NCBI GenBank assembly: GCA_032250895.1
Contig: JAVVEZ010000001.1
Coordinates: 32,291 to 96,290 of the forward strand
Direction of reading: 5' to 3'
From: JAVVEZ01 sp032250895
Lineage (GTDB): Bacteria > Pseudomonadota > Gammaproteobacteria > Pseudomonadales > Pseudohongiellaceae
Length of the DNA stretch: 64,000 nt
In this document: in pieces, positions 45,569-53,798 of the stretch
How the letters are laid out: the number at the start of each line of letters is the position of its first letter
How positions within the stretch are numbered: the stretch's first letter is position 1
Notes under the pieces: generated by a model
The model's input: the letters and a program-made list of their open reading frames with translations, nothing else
What the model was told of the DNA's origin: nothing
Databases searched by the model: none
Translations under genes and position numbers: made by a program

Positions 45569-45997
45569 TCAGCCGGTTTTCAGAGTCATGCGGCCTTTGC
45601 GCTCCTGAAATTTCCAGCCTTCCGCGGTTTTCACATACCTGTCGCTGAATTCGCCTATCTGCAAGGGGCCGGCGAGCAGAGGCAGGGGCGCATCCGACTG
45701 CGGAGCCGCCAGGAAGCTGAGCAGACTGAAGCCGGTGGCTTCGGTGGCCGAAACGACCTCGATCACACAGTTGCTGGCGAGATGACGGATGAGCAGTGGT
45801 GGACGCTTGAGAAATGCCTGGTAGATGGTCTCGCGGCCCTTGATCTCGACCTCGGGTACCGAGGGGCGATACAGGCTGCCATCTTCGGCAAAGAGTGCAC
45901 ACAGGGCTTTGAAATCGTGCTGGTCGCCGTAGTTGGCAAACAGACGGCAGAGTTTTTCGCAGTGCCATTCGATGGCGAGGGTTTCGGTTTCGGTCAT
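45569..45997 (-). CDS. SnoaL/NTF2-like domain protein
   Basis: 142 residues forming one NTF2-like cone: the opening ETLAIEWHCEKLCRLFANYGDQHDFKALCALFAEDG is the DUF4440/SnoaL-type helix pair, and the C-terminal strands include SDRYVKTAEGWKFQERKGRM. Such proteins act as small isomerases/hydratases or ligand-binding partners in catabolism. No substrate is evident. AGAGGAG precedes the ATG. It converges with the MFS gene with no space between stop codons. Confidence 0.82.
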   Translation of the reverse strand: MTETETLAIEWHCEKLCRLFANYGDQHDFKALCALFAEDGSLYRPSVPEVEIKGRETIYQAFLKRPPLLIRHLASNCVIEVVSATEATGFSLLSFLAAPQSDAPLPLLAGPLQIGEFSDRYVKTAEGWKFQERKGRMTLKTG

Positions 45998-46014
45998 ACG
46001 GGTTTTCTCCTCTG

Positions 46015-46035
46015 GGAGTCTGTCGAACTCAGGAT
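46015..46035 (+). repeat. Solo end of the MITE-like element (family A)
   Basis: GGAGTCTGTCGAACTCAGGAT matches 21714-21734 at 19 of 21 positions. The matching inverted partner is not visible nearby, so it is a decayed or partial copy in the promoter region of the SnoaL-like gene. Confidence 0.55.
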
Positions 46036-46154
46036 GATTATCTCAGTTGGTGCTGGAATGATGAGTGCAGGCGCAGGTTGAGTCTGCCATCCCAAACAGC
46101 ATAAGATAGCGCATCGTGTGTCAATATCAATCAGCAGCAGCGCCGAGGGGAAGT

Positions 46155-47312
46155 ATGTCAGCAGCAGCCAGGGGTCTGAACCAGGAGCGTCTCGACCATT
46201 TGTGTGAGGTCATTCGTGATGATATTGCCAGAGACCGCTACTTTGGTGCGGTGGTGCTGGTGGCGCGGCAGGGCCGGGTTGCGCTGCATGAGGCCTTCGG
46301 CCACAGTGGCGGGGATGAACAGAAGCCCTTGCAGCGGGACTCGGTGTTTTCGCTGTTCTCGCTGACCAAGTGCTTTACCAATGTACTGGCTTTGCGGGCC
46401 ATCGAACTGGGGCAGTTCGCATTGACCACCCGCATCAGCGAGATCATCCCGGAATTCAGTGGCGGCCAGCGTGAGGCAATCAACGTCTTCCATCTGCTGA
46501 CTCACCAGAGTGGCTTGCCGGCGGTATGGATTCCCAAGCCGGGCATGTATATCGACCGCCTCGACGACATCATCGAGGCCATCTGCCAGAACATCCGCTC
46601 GGCAGAAAAGCCGGGTGAGAAAGTGCATTATTCTCCACTGGTCAATCATGCCCTGCTGGGAGAGGCGGTGCGCCGCTGCGATCCCAAGGGACGCTCCTAT
46701 CGTCAGTTGTTGCAGGATGAGGTGCTGACACCGCTGGGCATGAACGATACGGCCATCGGCCGGCGCCAGGATCTGGCCGCACGCCATGTGTTCCCGGATT
46801 TCCGCGGCAAGCCGCCGCAGGAGCATCTGGGCCACAGCAATCATGGCCCGCAGGGTGCCTTCATGGAAGAGCAGGCTGAAATGCCCTGGGTGGGTGGCAT
46901 TTCGACGGTGCCCGATCTGTTCCGGCTGGCGGAAATGTTTCGCCGTGATGGTGAGCTCGACGGTCAGCGCATCCTGTCTCCGGCCATGCTCGACAAGGCC
47001 ACCCTCAACTGGACCGGCGACAAGCCCAATGAACTCTACAAGGCGGTGGCCATCAACCACGGCTGGCAACCGTATCCGGCCTACATCGGGCTGGGTTTCT
47101 GCCTGCGCGGGGAGCAGATGTGCCCCGGCCTGTTCGGCACGCTGACCTCGCCGCGCACCTTCGGCAACTATGGCTCCGGCAGCACACTGTTCTGGGTGGA
47201 TCCGGTGAGCGAGCTGAGCTTCGTCTATCTGTCCAGTGGTGTGATGCAGCAGGCGCCCAATATCGAACGCTTTCAGCGTCTGTCGGACATTGTGGCGTCG
47301 GCGGCGGTGTAA
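46155..47312 (+). CDS. Serine hydrolase, beta-lactamase/EstB-like (copy 2)
   Basis: 385 residues from the ATG at 46155, which has GAGGGGAAG 5 nt upstream. Nucleophile motif Ser69-x-x-Lys72 in FSLTKCF, a Tyr about 159 in HYSPLVN, and a late GNYGSGS segment are present. It shares the fold of copy 1 but is only distantly similar. It reads into a GMC oxidoreductase 5 nt downstream, so the hydrolase and oxidoreductase are co-expressed. No signal peptide is seen. Confidence 0.87.
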   Translation: MSAAARGLNQERLDHLCEVIRDDIARDRYFGAVVLVARQGRVALHEAFGHSGGDEQKPLQRDSVFSLFSLTKCFTNVLALRAIELGQFALTTRISEIIPEFSGGQREAINVFHLLTHQSGLPAVWIPKPGMYIDRLDDIIEAICQNIRSAEKPGEKVHYSPLVNHALLGEAVRRCDPKGRSYRQLLQDEVLTPLGMNDTAIGRRQDLAARHVFPDFRGKPPQEHLGHSNHGPQGAFMEEQAEMPWVGGISTVPDLFRLAEMFRRDGELDGQRILSPAMLDKATLNWTGDKPNELYKAVAINHGWQPYPAYIGLGFCLRGEQMCPGLFGTLTSPRTFGNYGSGSTLFWVDPVSELSFVYLSSGVMQQAPNIERFQRLSDIVASAAV

Positions 47313-47317
47313 GGCGC

Positions 47318-48949
47318 ATGGACTTTGACATCATCATCATTGGTTCCGGTACGGCCGGCACCGTGCTGGCCAATCGCCTGTCGGCGGATCCGCAGACCTC
47401 GGTCTGTCTGATCGAGGCGGGTCCGAAGGACAATACAGCACTGGTGCGGATTCCATCCTTTGTCGGCACCCTGATGTTTCACAAGCGTTATGGCTGGGGC
47501 TACAAGACCACGCCCCAGCAGGCCCTGGGCGGACGCCAGCTGCCATTGCCGCGTGGCCGCATCCTCGGCGGCTGTTCTTCCACCAATGGCATGGTGTATT
47601 CCCGCGGCCATCCGCTGGATTACGACGAGTGGGCGGCCATGGGCAATCCAGGCTGGAGCTTCCGCGAACTGCTGCCGTATTTCATCCGCTCCGAAAACAA
47701 CGTGGACTACCCCGATTCGCCCTGGCACGGCAGCGCCGGCGAGATGCCCATCGCGCATGTGCGGCAATACAATCCGATGATCAAACCCTTTCTGCAGGCT
47801 ACTGAAAGCCTGGGTTATCCACGTTGTGAGGATTTCAACGGCTGCCTGGACCCGGCCGGTTTCGATGTGCGCCAGAATGCGCTGTACAAGGGGCGGCGGG
47901 TGTCGGGCGTGACGGCCTTCCTGAACCCGGTCCTGCAGCGGCCCAATCTGAGCATTCTGACCGGGTGCCTCGTCAACAGGGTGGATATCGAGCATGGCAG
48001 GGCGGTGGCCGTCGACGCGCTGCTCGAGGGGCAACATGTCAAGATCAGGGCGAGGCGGGAAATCATCGTCAGCGCCGGCACCTACGGTTCCCCCGCCATC
48101 CTGTTGCATTCGGGCATTGGTGACGCCGAGGCTCTGAACCCGCTCGGCATCAATGTACACCGGCATCTGCCCGCCGTAGGCCAGAACCTCCATGACCATC
48201 CTTCAGCGGTGGTGCAGATGCAAACCTCCAACAGTGAGTCCTATGGCATCAGCTGGAAGGCACTGCCGCGCAATGCGCTGAGCGTGTTCCAGTATCTGCT
48301 GTTGCGCCGCGGTCAGCTGGCCGGCAATCTGTTTGAAGTGACCGGCTTTGTGCGCAGCAAAGAAGGTCTGGACCGGCCCGATGTGCAGTTCGTGTTCATG
48401 CCGGCCACACGTCCGACGCCAAAATTTCCCTTTCCCATTGGCCACGGCTTTGGCGTGAACTCGATACTGCTGCGGCCCGAGAGTCGCGGCAGTGTGAGCC
48501 TGGCCAGCCGTGATCCGCATGAGGCGCCGCTGATCAATACCAATTTCCTCGCCGAGGAAGAAGACGTGAACACGCTGCTGCGCGGCCTGCGTATCGCACG
48601 CCGCATTCTGGGCAGCCCGGCCATGGCAAAATACGCCGCCACGGAAATACTGCCGGGTGCGGCGACTGACAGTGATGATGAGCTGCGGGCCTATATCCGC
48701 AGCATGTGCACGTCCGTCCATCACCCCGGGGGCACCTGCCGCATGGGCAATGATCAAAACTCCGTGGTGGATGGCGAGTTGAAAGTGCGCGGCATCGATG
48801 GCCTGCGGGTGGTGGATGCCTCCATCTTTCCCCGGGTGATCAGTGGCAATACCAATGCCCCGGTGGTGATGGTGGCCGAGAAGGCGGCAGACATCATCCT
48901 GGGACGCCCGGCACCGGCGCCAATGGATCTCCCGCCTGCACGGCGATGA
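47318..48949 (+). CDS. GMC family FAD-dependent alcohol oxidoreductase (copy 2)
   Basis: 543 residues from the ATG at 47318; a longer frame from 47120 reads through the hydrolase gene. IIGSGTAGTVLANRLS (FAD), PRGRILGGCSSTNGM (signature 1), GTYGSPAILLHSGIG (signature 2) and VHHPGGTCRMG (catalytic His about 468) with SGNTNAPV are present. It is a paralogue of copy 1, sharing segments such as ELLPYF.RSE and NGM.Y.RG. Likely an alcohol or polyol dehydrogenase; the substrate is unknown. AAGG precedes the ATG. Confidence 0.93.
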   Translation: MDFDIIIIGSGTAGTVLANRLSADPQTSVCLIEAGPKDNTALVRIPSFVGTLMFHKRYGWGYKTTPQQALGGRQLPLPRGRILGGCSSTNGMVYSRGHPLDYDEWAAMGNPGWSFRELLPYFIRSENNVDYPDSPWHGSAGEMPIAHVRQYNPMIKPFLQATESLGYPRCEDFNGCLDPAGFDVRQNALYKGRRVSGVTAFLNPVLQRPNLSILTGCLVNRVDIEHGRAVAVDALLEGQHVKIRARREIIVSAGTYGSPAILLHSGIGDAEALNPLGINVHRHLPAVGQNLHDHPSAVVQMQTSNSESYGISWKALPRNALSVFQYLLLRRGQLAGNLFEVTGFVRSKEGLDRPDVQFVFMPATRPTPKFPFPIGHGFGVNSILLRPESRGSVSLASRDPHEAPLINTNFLAEEEDVNTLLRGLRIARRILGSPAMAKYAATEILPGAATDSDDELRAYIRSMCTSVHHPGGTCRMGNDQNSVVDGELKVRGIDGLRVVDASIFPRVISGNTNAPVVMVAEKAADIILGRPAPAPMDLPPARR

Positions 48950-49012
48950 CGGCCGTTTTATGCGGGGATGATTGTGAGGGCGGCCTCTTTAATTTTGACA
49001 GGAGATATTGGC

Positions 49013-49768
49013 ATGCAACCTGATCTGACAGATCACTACATTCTTGTCACCGGCGCGGGCCGGGGGCTGGGCCGCCATGTTGCCGAGCATCTGGCTGGCT
49101 GTGGCGCCGTCATCGCGGCGGTGGACATAGACCGTCCGGCTTGTGAAGAAACCGTTGCACGCATCGAGGCCACCGGCCGGCAGGCGCAAGCCTATGGTGG
49201 TGATGTGGCCGACCCTGCCGTGTTCATGGCCATCGCCGATGGTTTCGCGCAGCAGGCTGGCCGTATCGATGTCATCGTCAACAACGCCATGGTGCTGAAA
49301 TATGGACCGGTGCAGAATGTGGAAAACACGCTGCTCAGCACCATGCTCGATGTGGGCATCAAGCCGGTATTCTGGGCAGCGCAGGCCTTGCTGAAACACA
49401 AGGACGCAAGCCGTGGCGCGGTCATGATCAACATGGCGTCGCCGGTGGTGAACCGTGGCTATCCCAATACCTCGGCTTACACTGCCACCAAGTGCGCGAT
49501 TGCAGGGCTTACCCGCGTGCTGGCCGCAGAACTCGGTCCGCAGGGCATTCGTGTCAATGCGGTATCGCCCGCATCGGTACCGACACCGGGTGCCCTCGGC
49601 ATCGTTCCCAGGGAAGAATACGAGCGCCGCATCGCCACCATTCCGCTGCGCCGGCTGGGCACCGAGGCAGACAACTCCAATGCCATCGCCATGCTGCTGA
49701 GCCCGGAAATGTACTTCGTCAATGGCGAAATCTTCAACATCGATGGTGGTGTTGCCGCTTCCATGTAG
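49013..49768 (+). CDS. Short-chain dehydrogenase/reductase
   Basis: 251 residues from the ATG at 49013 (AGGAGA upstream). A classical SDR: cofactor motif TGAGRGLG (about 14-21), NNAM in place of the usual NNAG, catalytic Ser in MASPVV, Tyr156-x-x-x-Lys160 in SAYTATK, and the C-terminal NGEIFNIDGG. The Asp in AVDID after strand 2 favours NAD(H). It follows the GMC gene by 63 nt in the same direction and may oxidise its product. The remnant of another SDR follows directly. Confidence 0.92.
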   Translation: MQPDLTDHYILVTGAGRGLGRHVAEHLAGCGAVIAAVDIDRPACEETVARIEATGRQAQAYGGDVADPAVFMAIADGFAQQAGRIDVIVNNAMVLKYGPVQNVENTLLSTMLDVGIKPVFWAAQALLKHKDASRGAVMINMASPVVNRGYPNTSAYTATKCAIAGLTRVLAAELGPQGIRVNAVSPASVPTPGALGIVPREEYERRIATIPLRRLGTEADNSNAIAMLLSPEMYFVNGEIFNIDGGVAASM

Positions 49769-49769
49769 A

Positions 49770-49910
49770 GCGGGTGCCAGCCTGGAACTGGCGCCCTTCA
49801 ACATCAGGGTCAACGCCATTCACCCGGGCTATGTGCGCACCGCAATCTGAACCAGCCCCAATGGCATGGATTCCTCCGTGCTGTCATCTTTCCTGAACAC
49901 CAATCCCTGA
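49770..49910 (+). pseudogene. Remnant of a second SDR gene (C-terminal fragment)
   Basis: Directly after the SDR stop, the frame beginning at 49770 reads GASLELAPFNIRVNAIHP, GYVRTAI, an in-frame TGA (49848-49850), then TSPNGMDSSVLSSFLNTNP to a TGA at 49908-49910. This is the conserved post-catalytic part of a classical SDR (LELAP.GIRVNAIHPG and the following substrate loop). The N-terminal two thirds and the far C-terminus are missing. It differs from the intact SDR (VNAVSPASV), so it is not a simple duplicate of it. Confidence 0.75.
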
Positions 49911-49987
49911 AAACAAGAACTGATCAACCTTTTCCTGATTGATTTTGTGGGAGCATGGGCATAGTTCACAGCATCCCGGGAATACCA

Positions 49988-50407
49988 ATGAACCTGAAGA
50001 ATTTCAAGATTGCCGCCGACCGTACGGCGTTTGAACGAGAGGGTGAATATTATGATTTGCACAACTGCTATGACTTCGTTGGTTTTCATTATGAAGCCCT
50101 GAAAAAACAGTTGAGCTTTGACTGGAAAATCAAGGTTTCCGAAACAAAATCCACCCATGGCGCAGATGTCATATGCCTGGTGGTAAATGAAGCCTACTTT
50201 TTTGAACTTGTCGAACAGGGCAGGGATATGAAAAACACTGAACATGACCGTCTCAGCAGTGTCGGCTTTCTGTGGCATGGTTTGTTTGAAGAAATGGGCG
50301 TCTGTTTTTCGCACCAGCCTGATGAGGCATCAACCCATCTGATGCTGGAATTTGAAAGTGGTCTGGCGATCAAGGTCAAGGGAGAGTCAGTGACGCTCAT
50401 TGTGTAA
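49988..50407 (+). CDS. Hypothetical protein
   Basis: I do not recognise this 139-residue protein. It is soluble, rich in aromatic and acidic residues (GEYYDLHNCYDFVGFHYEAL, HQPDEASTHLMLEFESG), with no signal peptide or membrane helix, and looks like a small alpha/beta domain. The ATG at 49988 has GGGA upstream; the in-frame ATG at 49955 has GGGAG only 2 nt away. It stands alone after the SDR remnant and before the pilus-chemosensory region. Confidence 0.6.
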   Translation: MNLKNFKIAADRTAFEREGEYYDLHNCYDFVGFHYEALKKQLSFDWKIKVSETKSTHGADVICLVVNEAYFFELVEQGRDMKNTEHDRLSSVGFLWHGLFEEMGVCFSHQPDEASTHLMLEFESGLAIKVKGESVTLIV

Positions 50408-50711
50408 GCCGTGCCATACCATCGGTTCATATGTTGCGAATGACATCCATGTCTACGCCAATAAGAATCGAAATGATATCAATATAATATCAAAAACCCG
50501 TGGCTGGTAAGCTGGAATGATTGATCAGTTGAGATGTGTATCACAAGCTGAAAAAAATTCAATAGCTTGATGGCGTATATTTCACTTAAATAGACCACCG
50601 GCAGCCTTTACGACGACAAACGTTGTTTTCCTTAGCCATATTGGCGTAATTATGGAACCGATAAGATGTAATAGCCAGGTAAAAAAGAAAAAAAACGATC
50701 AGGGAATGGTG
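50408..50711. other. AT-rich intergenic region before the pilus-chemosensory region
   Basis: 304 nt, clearly more AT-rich than its surroundings, with no gene. It contains a TATAAT (50483-50488) within a TGATAT/ATATCA inverted repeat and a CRP/Vfr-like site at 50530-50545. It is the likely control region of the gene at 50712. Confidence 0.5.
50530..50545 (+). promoter_or_regulatory. CRP/Vfr-like binding site
   Basis: TGAGA-TGTGTA-TCACA matches the TGTGA-N6-TCACA consensus with one mismatch. In Pseudomonas the CRP homologue Vfr regulates type IV pilus and chp functions, so its place upstream of this region is suggestive. Confidence 0.35.
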
Positions 50712-51896
50712 ATGAAAAAGATACTGACAATAGTGCTTGCACTGTGCATTGCGGATGGCGGAATCAGTGCCCGGGAAGATATCCCCACCCCTTTGCCGGA
50801 TGGCACCAATGTCATTCTGTTCGGCATGGGCGAATACGAGAACCTGGGAGAGAGCATTTATATTGGTGCGGTTTATCTGGCGTTGCTGGATGTGAATATT
50901 CTGCCGGGTACTTCCAAACGCATGGAAATGAGAATCGTCACCGATAATCTGTCCGCGCGCCGGTTCACCCAGCTATGGGTAGATGCGATAACCCTCAGTA
51001 GCAGCCGTGAGGAAAGAAATGCCCAGGCCGATCAGATACAGCAGTTTGGCCGGCTTTTCCAGGACAGTCTGGTTCGCGGTGACCGGGTAAGCTTCGATTA
51101 TCTGGCATCACGTGAGCAGACAGTGGTATTGCTCGATGAGGTGCCGCTTGGTGAGATTCCCGGTGCGGATTTCTACCATATATTGCTCAATGCCTGGATT
51201 GGTGACATACCGTTGAGCGGGCAACTGAAGGCGGGCCTTCTGAAGCAGGTGACACCGGAAAAAACAAGCCATACCGAGGAGCTTTTTGCCGATCTTGTCT
51301 TTTCATCGGAGCGGCATCATGCGGTTATGAGTCGTTATTCCGTTGCGTCCGGACAGAAGCACTCAGCGCTGGGGCTCAAGTCCCTGGAAGACGATGGCAA
51401 GAAAGAAGCCGAACGACTGGCTGAAGAAGCGCGGCTGGCGGCACTCGAAGGGCAGCGGCAGAAAGAACTGGCGGAGCGGGCCAGGATTGCCGCAGCAGAG
51501 AAAGCCGCGCGCATTGAAGCGGAGCGTCTGGCCAGAATTGCTGAAGAAGAGAGACTGGCGCGAGAGAAGGCTGAAGAAGAGCGGGCACGCTTTGAAGAAG
51601 AACAGGAACAGCTGATTTTTGCCTATCGGGAAACCCTGGTGCGCTGGTTGAGCGAATATCTTGAGTACCCGCAACGGGCCGTTGACCGGGGTCAGACCGG
51701 CCGGGTTGAGCTGTCTGTCGTCAGCAATCGCAAGGGTGAAATAATCGCTGAGAGTATCGTCAGCAGTTCAGGCAATTCCATGCTGGATCGGGCGGCACTG
51801 AGAATGCTGGAGCGTGGCAAACCCCTGCCTGAAATGCCGGAAGCGCTGGTCGGCGAAACCTTTACGTTCATTATGCCGGTAAATTTTTACTTGTAA
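50712..51896 (+). CDS. Chalcone isomerase-like domain fused to a TonB C-terminal domain
   Basis: 394 residues from the ATG at 50712 (AGGGA 6 nt upstream). A signal peptide (about 1-20, ending GGISA) is followed by a chalcone-isomerase-like domain (about 25-210). Then come a long Ala/Glu/Arg coiled coil (about 225-305) and a TonB C-terminal domain (about 315-394: EYLEYPQRAVDRGQTGRVEL, LDRAALRMLERGKPLPEMP). The usual TonB membrane anchor is absent, so it is probably periplasmic. Function unknown; the context is type IV pilus control. Confidence 0.75.
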   Translation: MKKILTIVLALCIADGGISAREDIPTPLPDGTNVILFGMGEYENLGESIYIGAVYLALLDVNILPGTSKRMEMRIVTDNLSARRFTQLWVDAITLSSSREERNAQADQIQQFGRLFQDSLVRGDRVSFDYLASREQTVVLLDEVPLGEIPGADFYHILLNAWIGDIPLSGQLKAGLLKQVTPEKTSHTEELFADLVFSSERHHAVMSRYSVASGQKHSALGLKSLEDDGKKEAERLAEEARLAALEGQRQKELAERARIAAAEKAARIEAERLARIAEEERLAREKAEEERARFEEEQEQLIFAYRETLVRWLSEYLEYPQRAVDRGQTGRVELSVVSNRKGEIIAESIVSSSGNSMLDRAALRMLERGKPLPEMPEALVGETFTFIMPVNFYL

Positions 51897-51972
51897 TGTT
51901 GGCGAGTCAAGTTCGGACAATATTCACTTGCAGTAAATTTCCACAGGGAAAGGTGTGCAGGACACAGTAGCA

Positions 51973-53697
51973 ATGGAAACGAAAATATCACCGATGAAGC
52001 TGTTGATACTGGATACGGCTGAAAATACGACAGAAGCATTCATCAGCCTGCTGAACAAACAAGGCATAGCCACTAGTTGTGAACGCATCAGTGACAGGAA
52101 TAGTCTGTTCGAATCGCTGAATAGCCGACAGTGGGATATTTTGCTGTTGAATCAGGACGCTGAGGATGTTACGGCCTGCATAAACTTCATCAGAAAAAAT
52201 GCAACGAATACGGCGGTAATCATGTTGACTCCAGATGCCTTTGATATTCAGCAGCTCACAGACGCTGCCCGCAAGGGGCTGGCTGGAATGGTCTCTCTGG
52301 AATGCAGGGACTACTCGATCAATACCATGGTGAAGGAATTCAGCATTGTCCGGGAAAGACGCAAACAGTTGCGACTCGAGCAGGAAACCCGGGAGTTGAT
52401 GGCGCGTTGTCAGTTGCTGCTCAGCAGTTCGAGAGATGCCATTGCCTATATACATGATGGTATGCATATCTATGCCAATGATTCCTATCTGAAGCTGTTT
52501 GGTTATAGTGATATGGATGATCTACTCAGCATCCCATTTATCGACATGATTGAGCCAGGCGACAGACAGGAATTGAAAGTCGCATTGACGAATATCCAAC
52601 GCAGAAAGCGGGAAAACGGCGCAGATGAGGAAAAAGTGCTGACAGCGACGGCGCTCGATGCCAGCCAGCAGGGCTTCCCGGCCCGGCTCGTACTGAAACC
52701 CACCTTGTATGAAGGGGAACGCTGCCTGCAGTTGCTGATCGCCAGGCAGCTGAAAAGCAGGCCTGTGCTTGCCAGGCCGGGGCAGGACATGGAAGGGGAT
52801 ACGGATACAGATGTGGTTGTCGGCGAAACGCCGGTCCTGCCTTCAGAGACGATCATTGCATCGCTGGACACAAACAAACGCAGGAAAAGGGATGTGGAAA
52901 GTCCTGTAGCCAAAACAGTTTTGACAAAAGAAGCTGTCAGTACGGCCCTGGCAGGCAAGCAAATCACGCTGGTCTATCAGCCGGTCATCTCTACCGCCGA
53001 CATTGAACCGGAATTTTATGAGGTTGAGCTCAGAATTTATGGTCAGAACAGGGAAACATACACGCTACAAGACTTCCCGGGGCCTATCAATGACACTGCC
53101 ATTGGTCAGAAAACCGACCAGTGGGCCATTGCCCAGGCACTGAAAGTAATGGCTGAACGCTACAAGCAGGGACAGGCTCTGCAGTTTCTGCTGACGCTTA
53201 CGGCCCAGACTATCCGCGACCGGAATTTTTCCGGGTGGTTGTCAAGCGCAATGTCAGGCAGGCAGCTCGGCGGGCATGCGCTGATTCTGAATATGCGCGA
53301 GGCGGATGTACTTGCCAACAGGGAAGCGGGCAGGGCACTGATCGGGAAGCTGCAAGAATTCGGTATCGAGGTGTGCATCAGCGATTACAGCCATGGTGAG
53401 GCGATAAGCAGTCTGCTGCATGGCTGTCGGACAGCTTTTGTGCGGCTGGCCGCTCCACTCAGCGAAAAAGCGATGCAGGATGGTGCCGGCCTGCTCAGTC
53501 TGCAGACCATCATTGACGTCCTGCACGCCGACAAAACCAAGGCCATAGCCCTTGATGTCGCCACTCCCGAGAAGCTGGGGACCCTGTGGAAAGCCGGCGT
53601 GGATCTGGTGCAGGGTAGTTATTTCCAGCATGAGGTGCAGGAACTCGATGCCAGCTCGTTCTCGGAACAGATCGACGTGCTGCGAAATGTAATTTAG
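51973..53697 (+). CDS. FimX-like degenerate REC-PAS-EAL protein
   Basis: 574 residues. The N-terminal receiver-like domain (about 8-125) has Asn60 where phospho-Asp would lie. A PAS domain follows (about 140-255, RDAIAYIHDGMHIYANDSYLKLFGY), then a linker without a GGDEF domain, and an EAL domain (about 320-560). The EAL motif is YEVELR (Glu350) and the DDFGTG loop is SDYSHG (Asp471), so phosphodiesterase residues are lost while LVYQPV and LVQGSYF remain. P. aeruginosa FimX is also a catalytically weak EAL c-di-GMP receptor for type IV pili. The GTG at 51955 is an alternative start. It precedes pilG. Confidence 0.8.
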   Translation: METKISPMKLLILDTAENTTEAFISLLNKQGIATSCERISDRNSLFESLNSRQWDILLLNQDAEDVTACINFIRKNATNTAVIMLTPDAFDIQQLTDAARKGLAGMVSLECRDYSINTMVKEFSIVRERRKQLRLEQETRELMARCQLLLSSSRDAIAYIHDGMHIYANDSYLKLFGYSDMDDLLSIPFIDMIEPGDRQELKVALTNIQRRKRENGADEEKVLTATALDASQQGFPARLVLKPTLYEGERCLQLLIARQLKSRPVLARPGQDMEGDTDTDVVVGETPVLPSETIIASLDTNKRRKRDVESPVAKTVLTKEAVSTALAGKQITLVYQPVISTADIEPEFYEVELRIYGQNRETYTLQDFPGPINDTAIGQKTDQWAIAQALKVMAERYKQGQALQFLLTLTAQTIRDRNFSGWLSSAMSGRQLGGHALILNMREADVLANREAGRALIGKLQEFGIEVCISDYSHGEAISSLLHGCRTAFVRLAAPLSEKAMQDGAGLLSLQTIIDVLHADKTKAIALDVATPEKLGTLWKAGVDLVQGSYFQHEVQELDASSFSEQIDVLRNVI

Positions 53698-53720
53698 CAG
53701 GCTGTTGAAAAACAGCCTGC
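53697..53720 (+). terminator. Hairpin at the end of the FimX-like gene
   Basis: GCAGGCTGTT, loop GAAA, AACAGCCTGC: a perfect 10-bp stem with a GNRA loop starting at the last base of the stop codon. No T-run follows, so termination may be partial and pilG may still be co-transcribed. Confidence 0.5.
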
Positions 53721-53721
53721 C

Positions 53722-53756
53722 AGCCCGGGCCATGAATGGACTTTTTCAACAAACTG
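53722..53756 (-). repeat. Dispersed intergenic repeat, family B copy 2
   Basis: The reverse strand reads CAGTTTGTTGAAAAAGTCC (53756 down to 53738) followed by a TTCATGGCCCGGG-like tail, matching the copy at 18032-18066. It adjoins the GNRA hairpin, and TGTTGAAAAA / TTTTTCAACA form a further inverted pair. Confidence 0.7.
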
Positions 53757-53798
53757 TCAGGCACGAATCGTTGCCAATTGTCAGCAGGATGAACAGGT

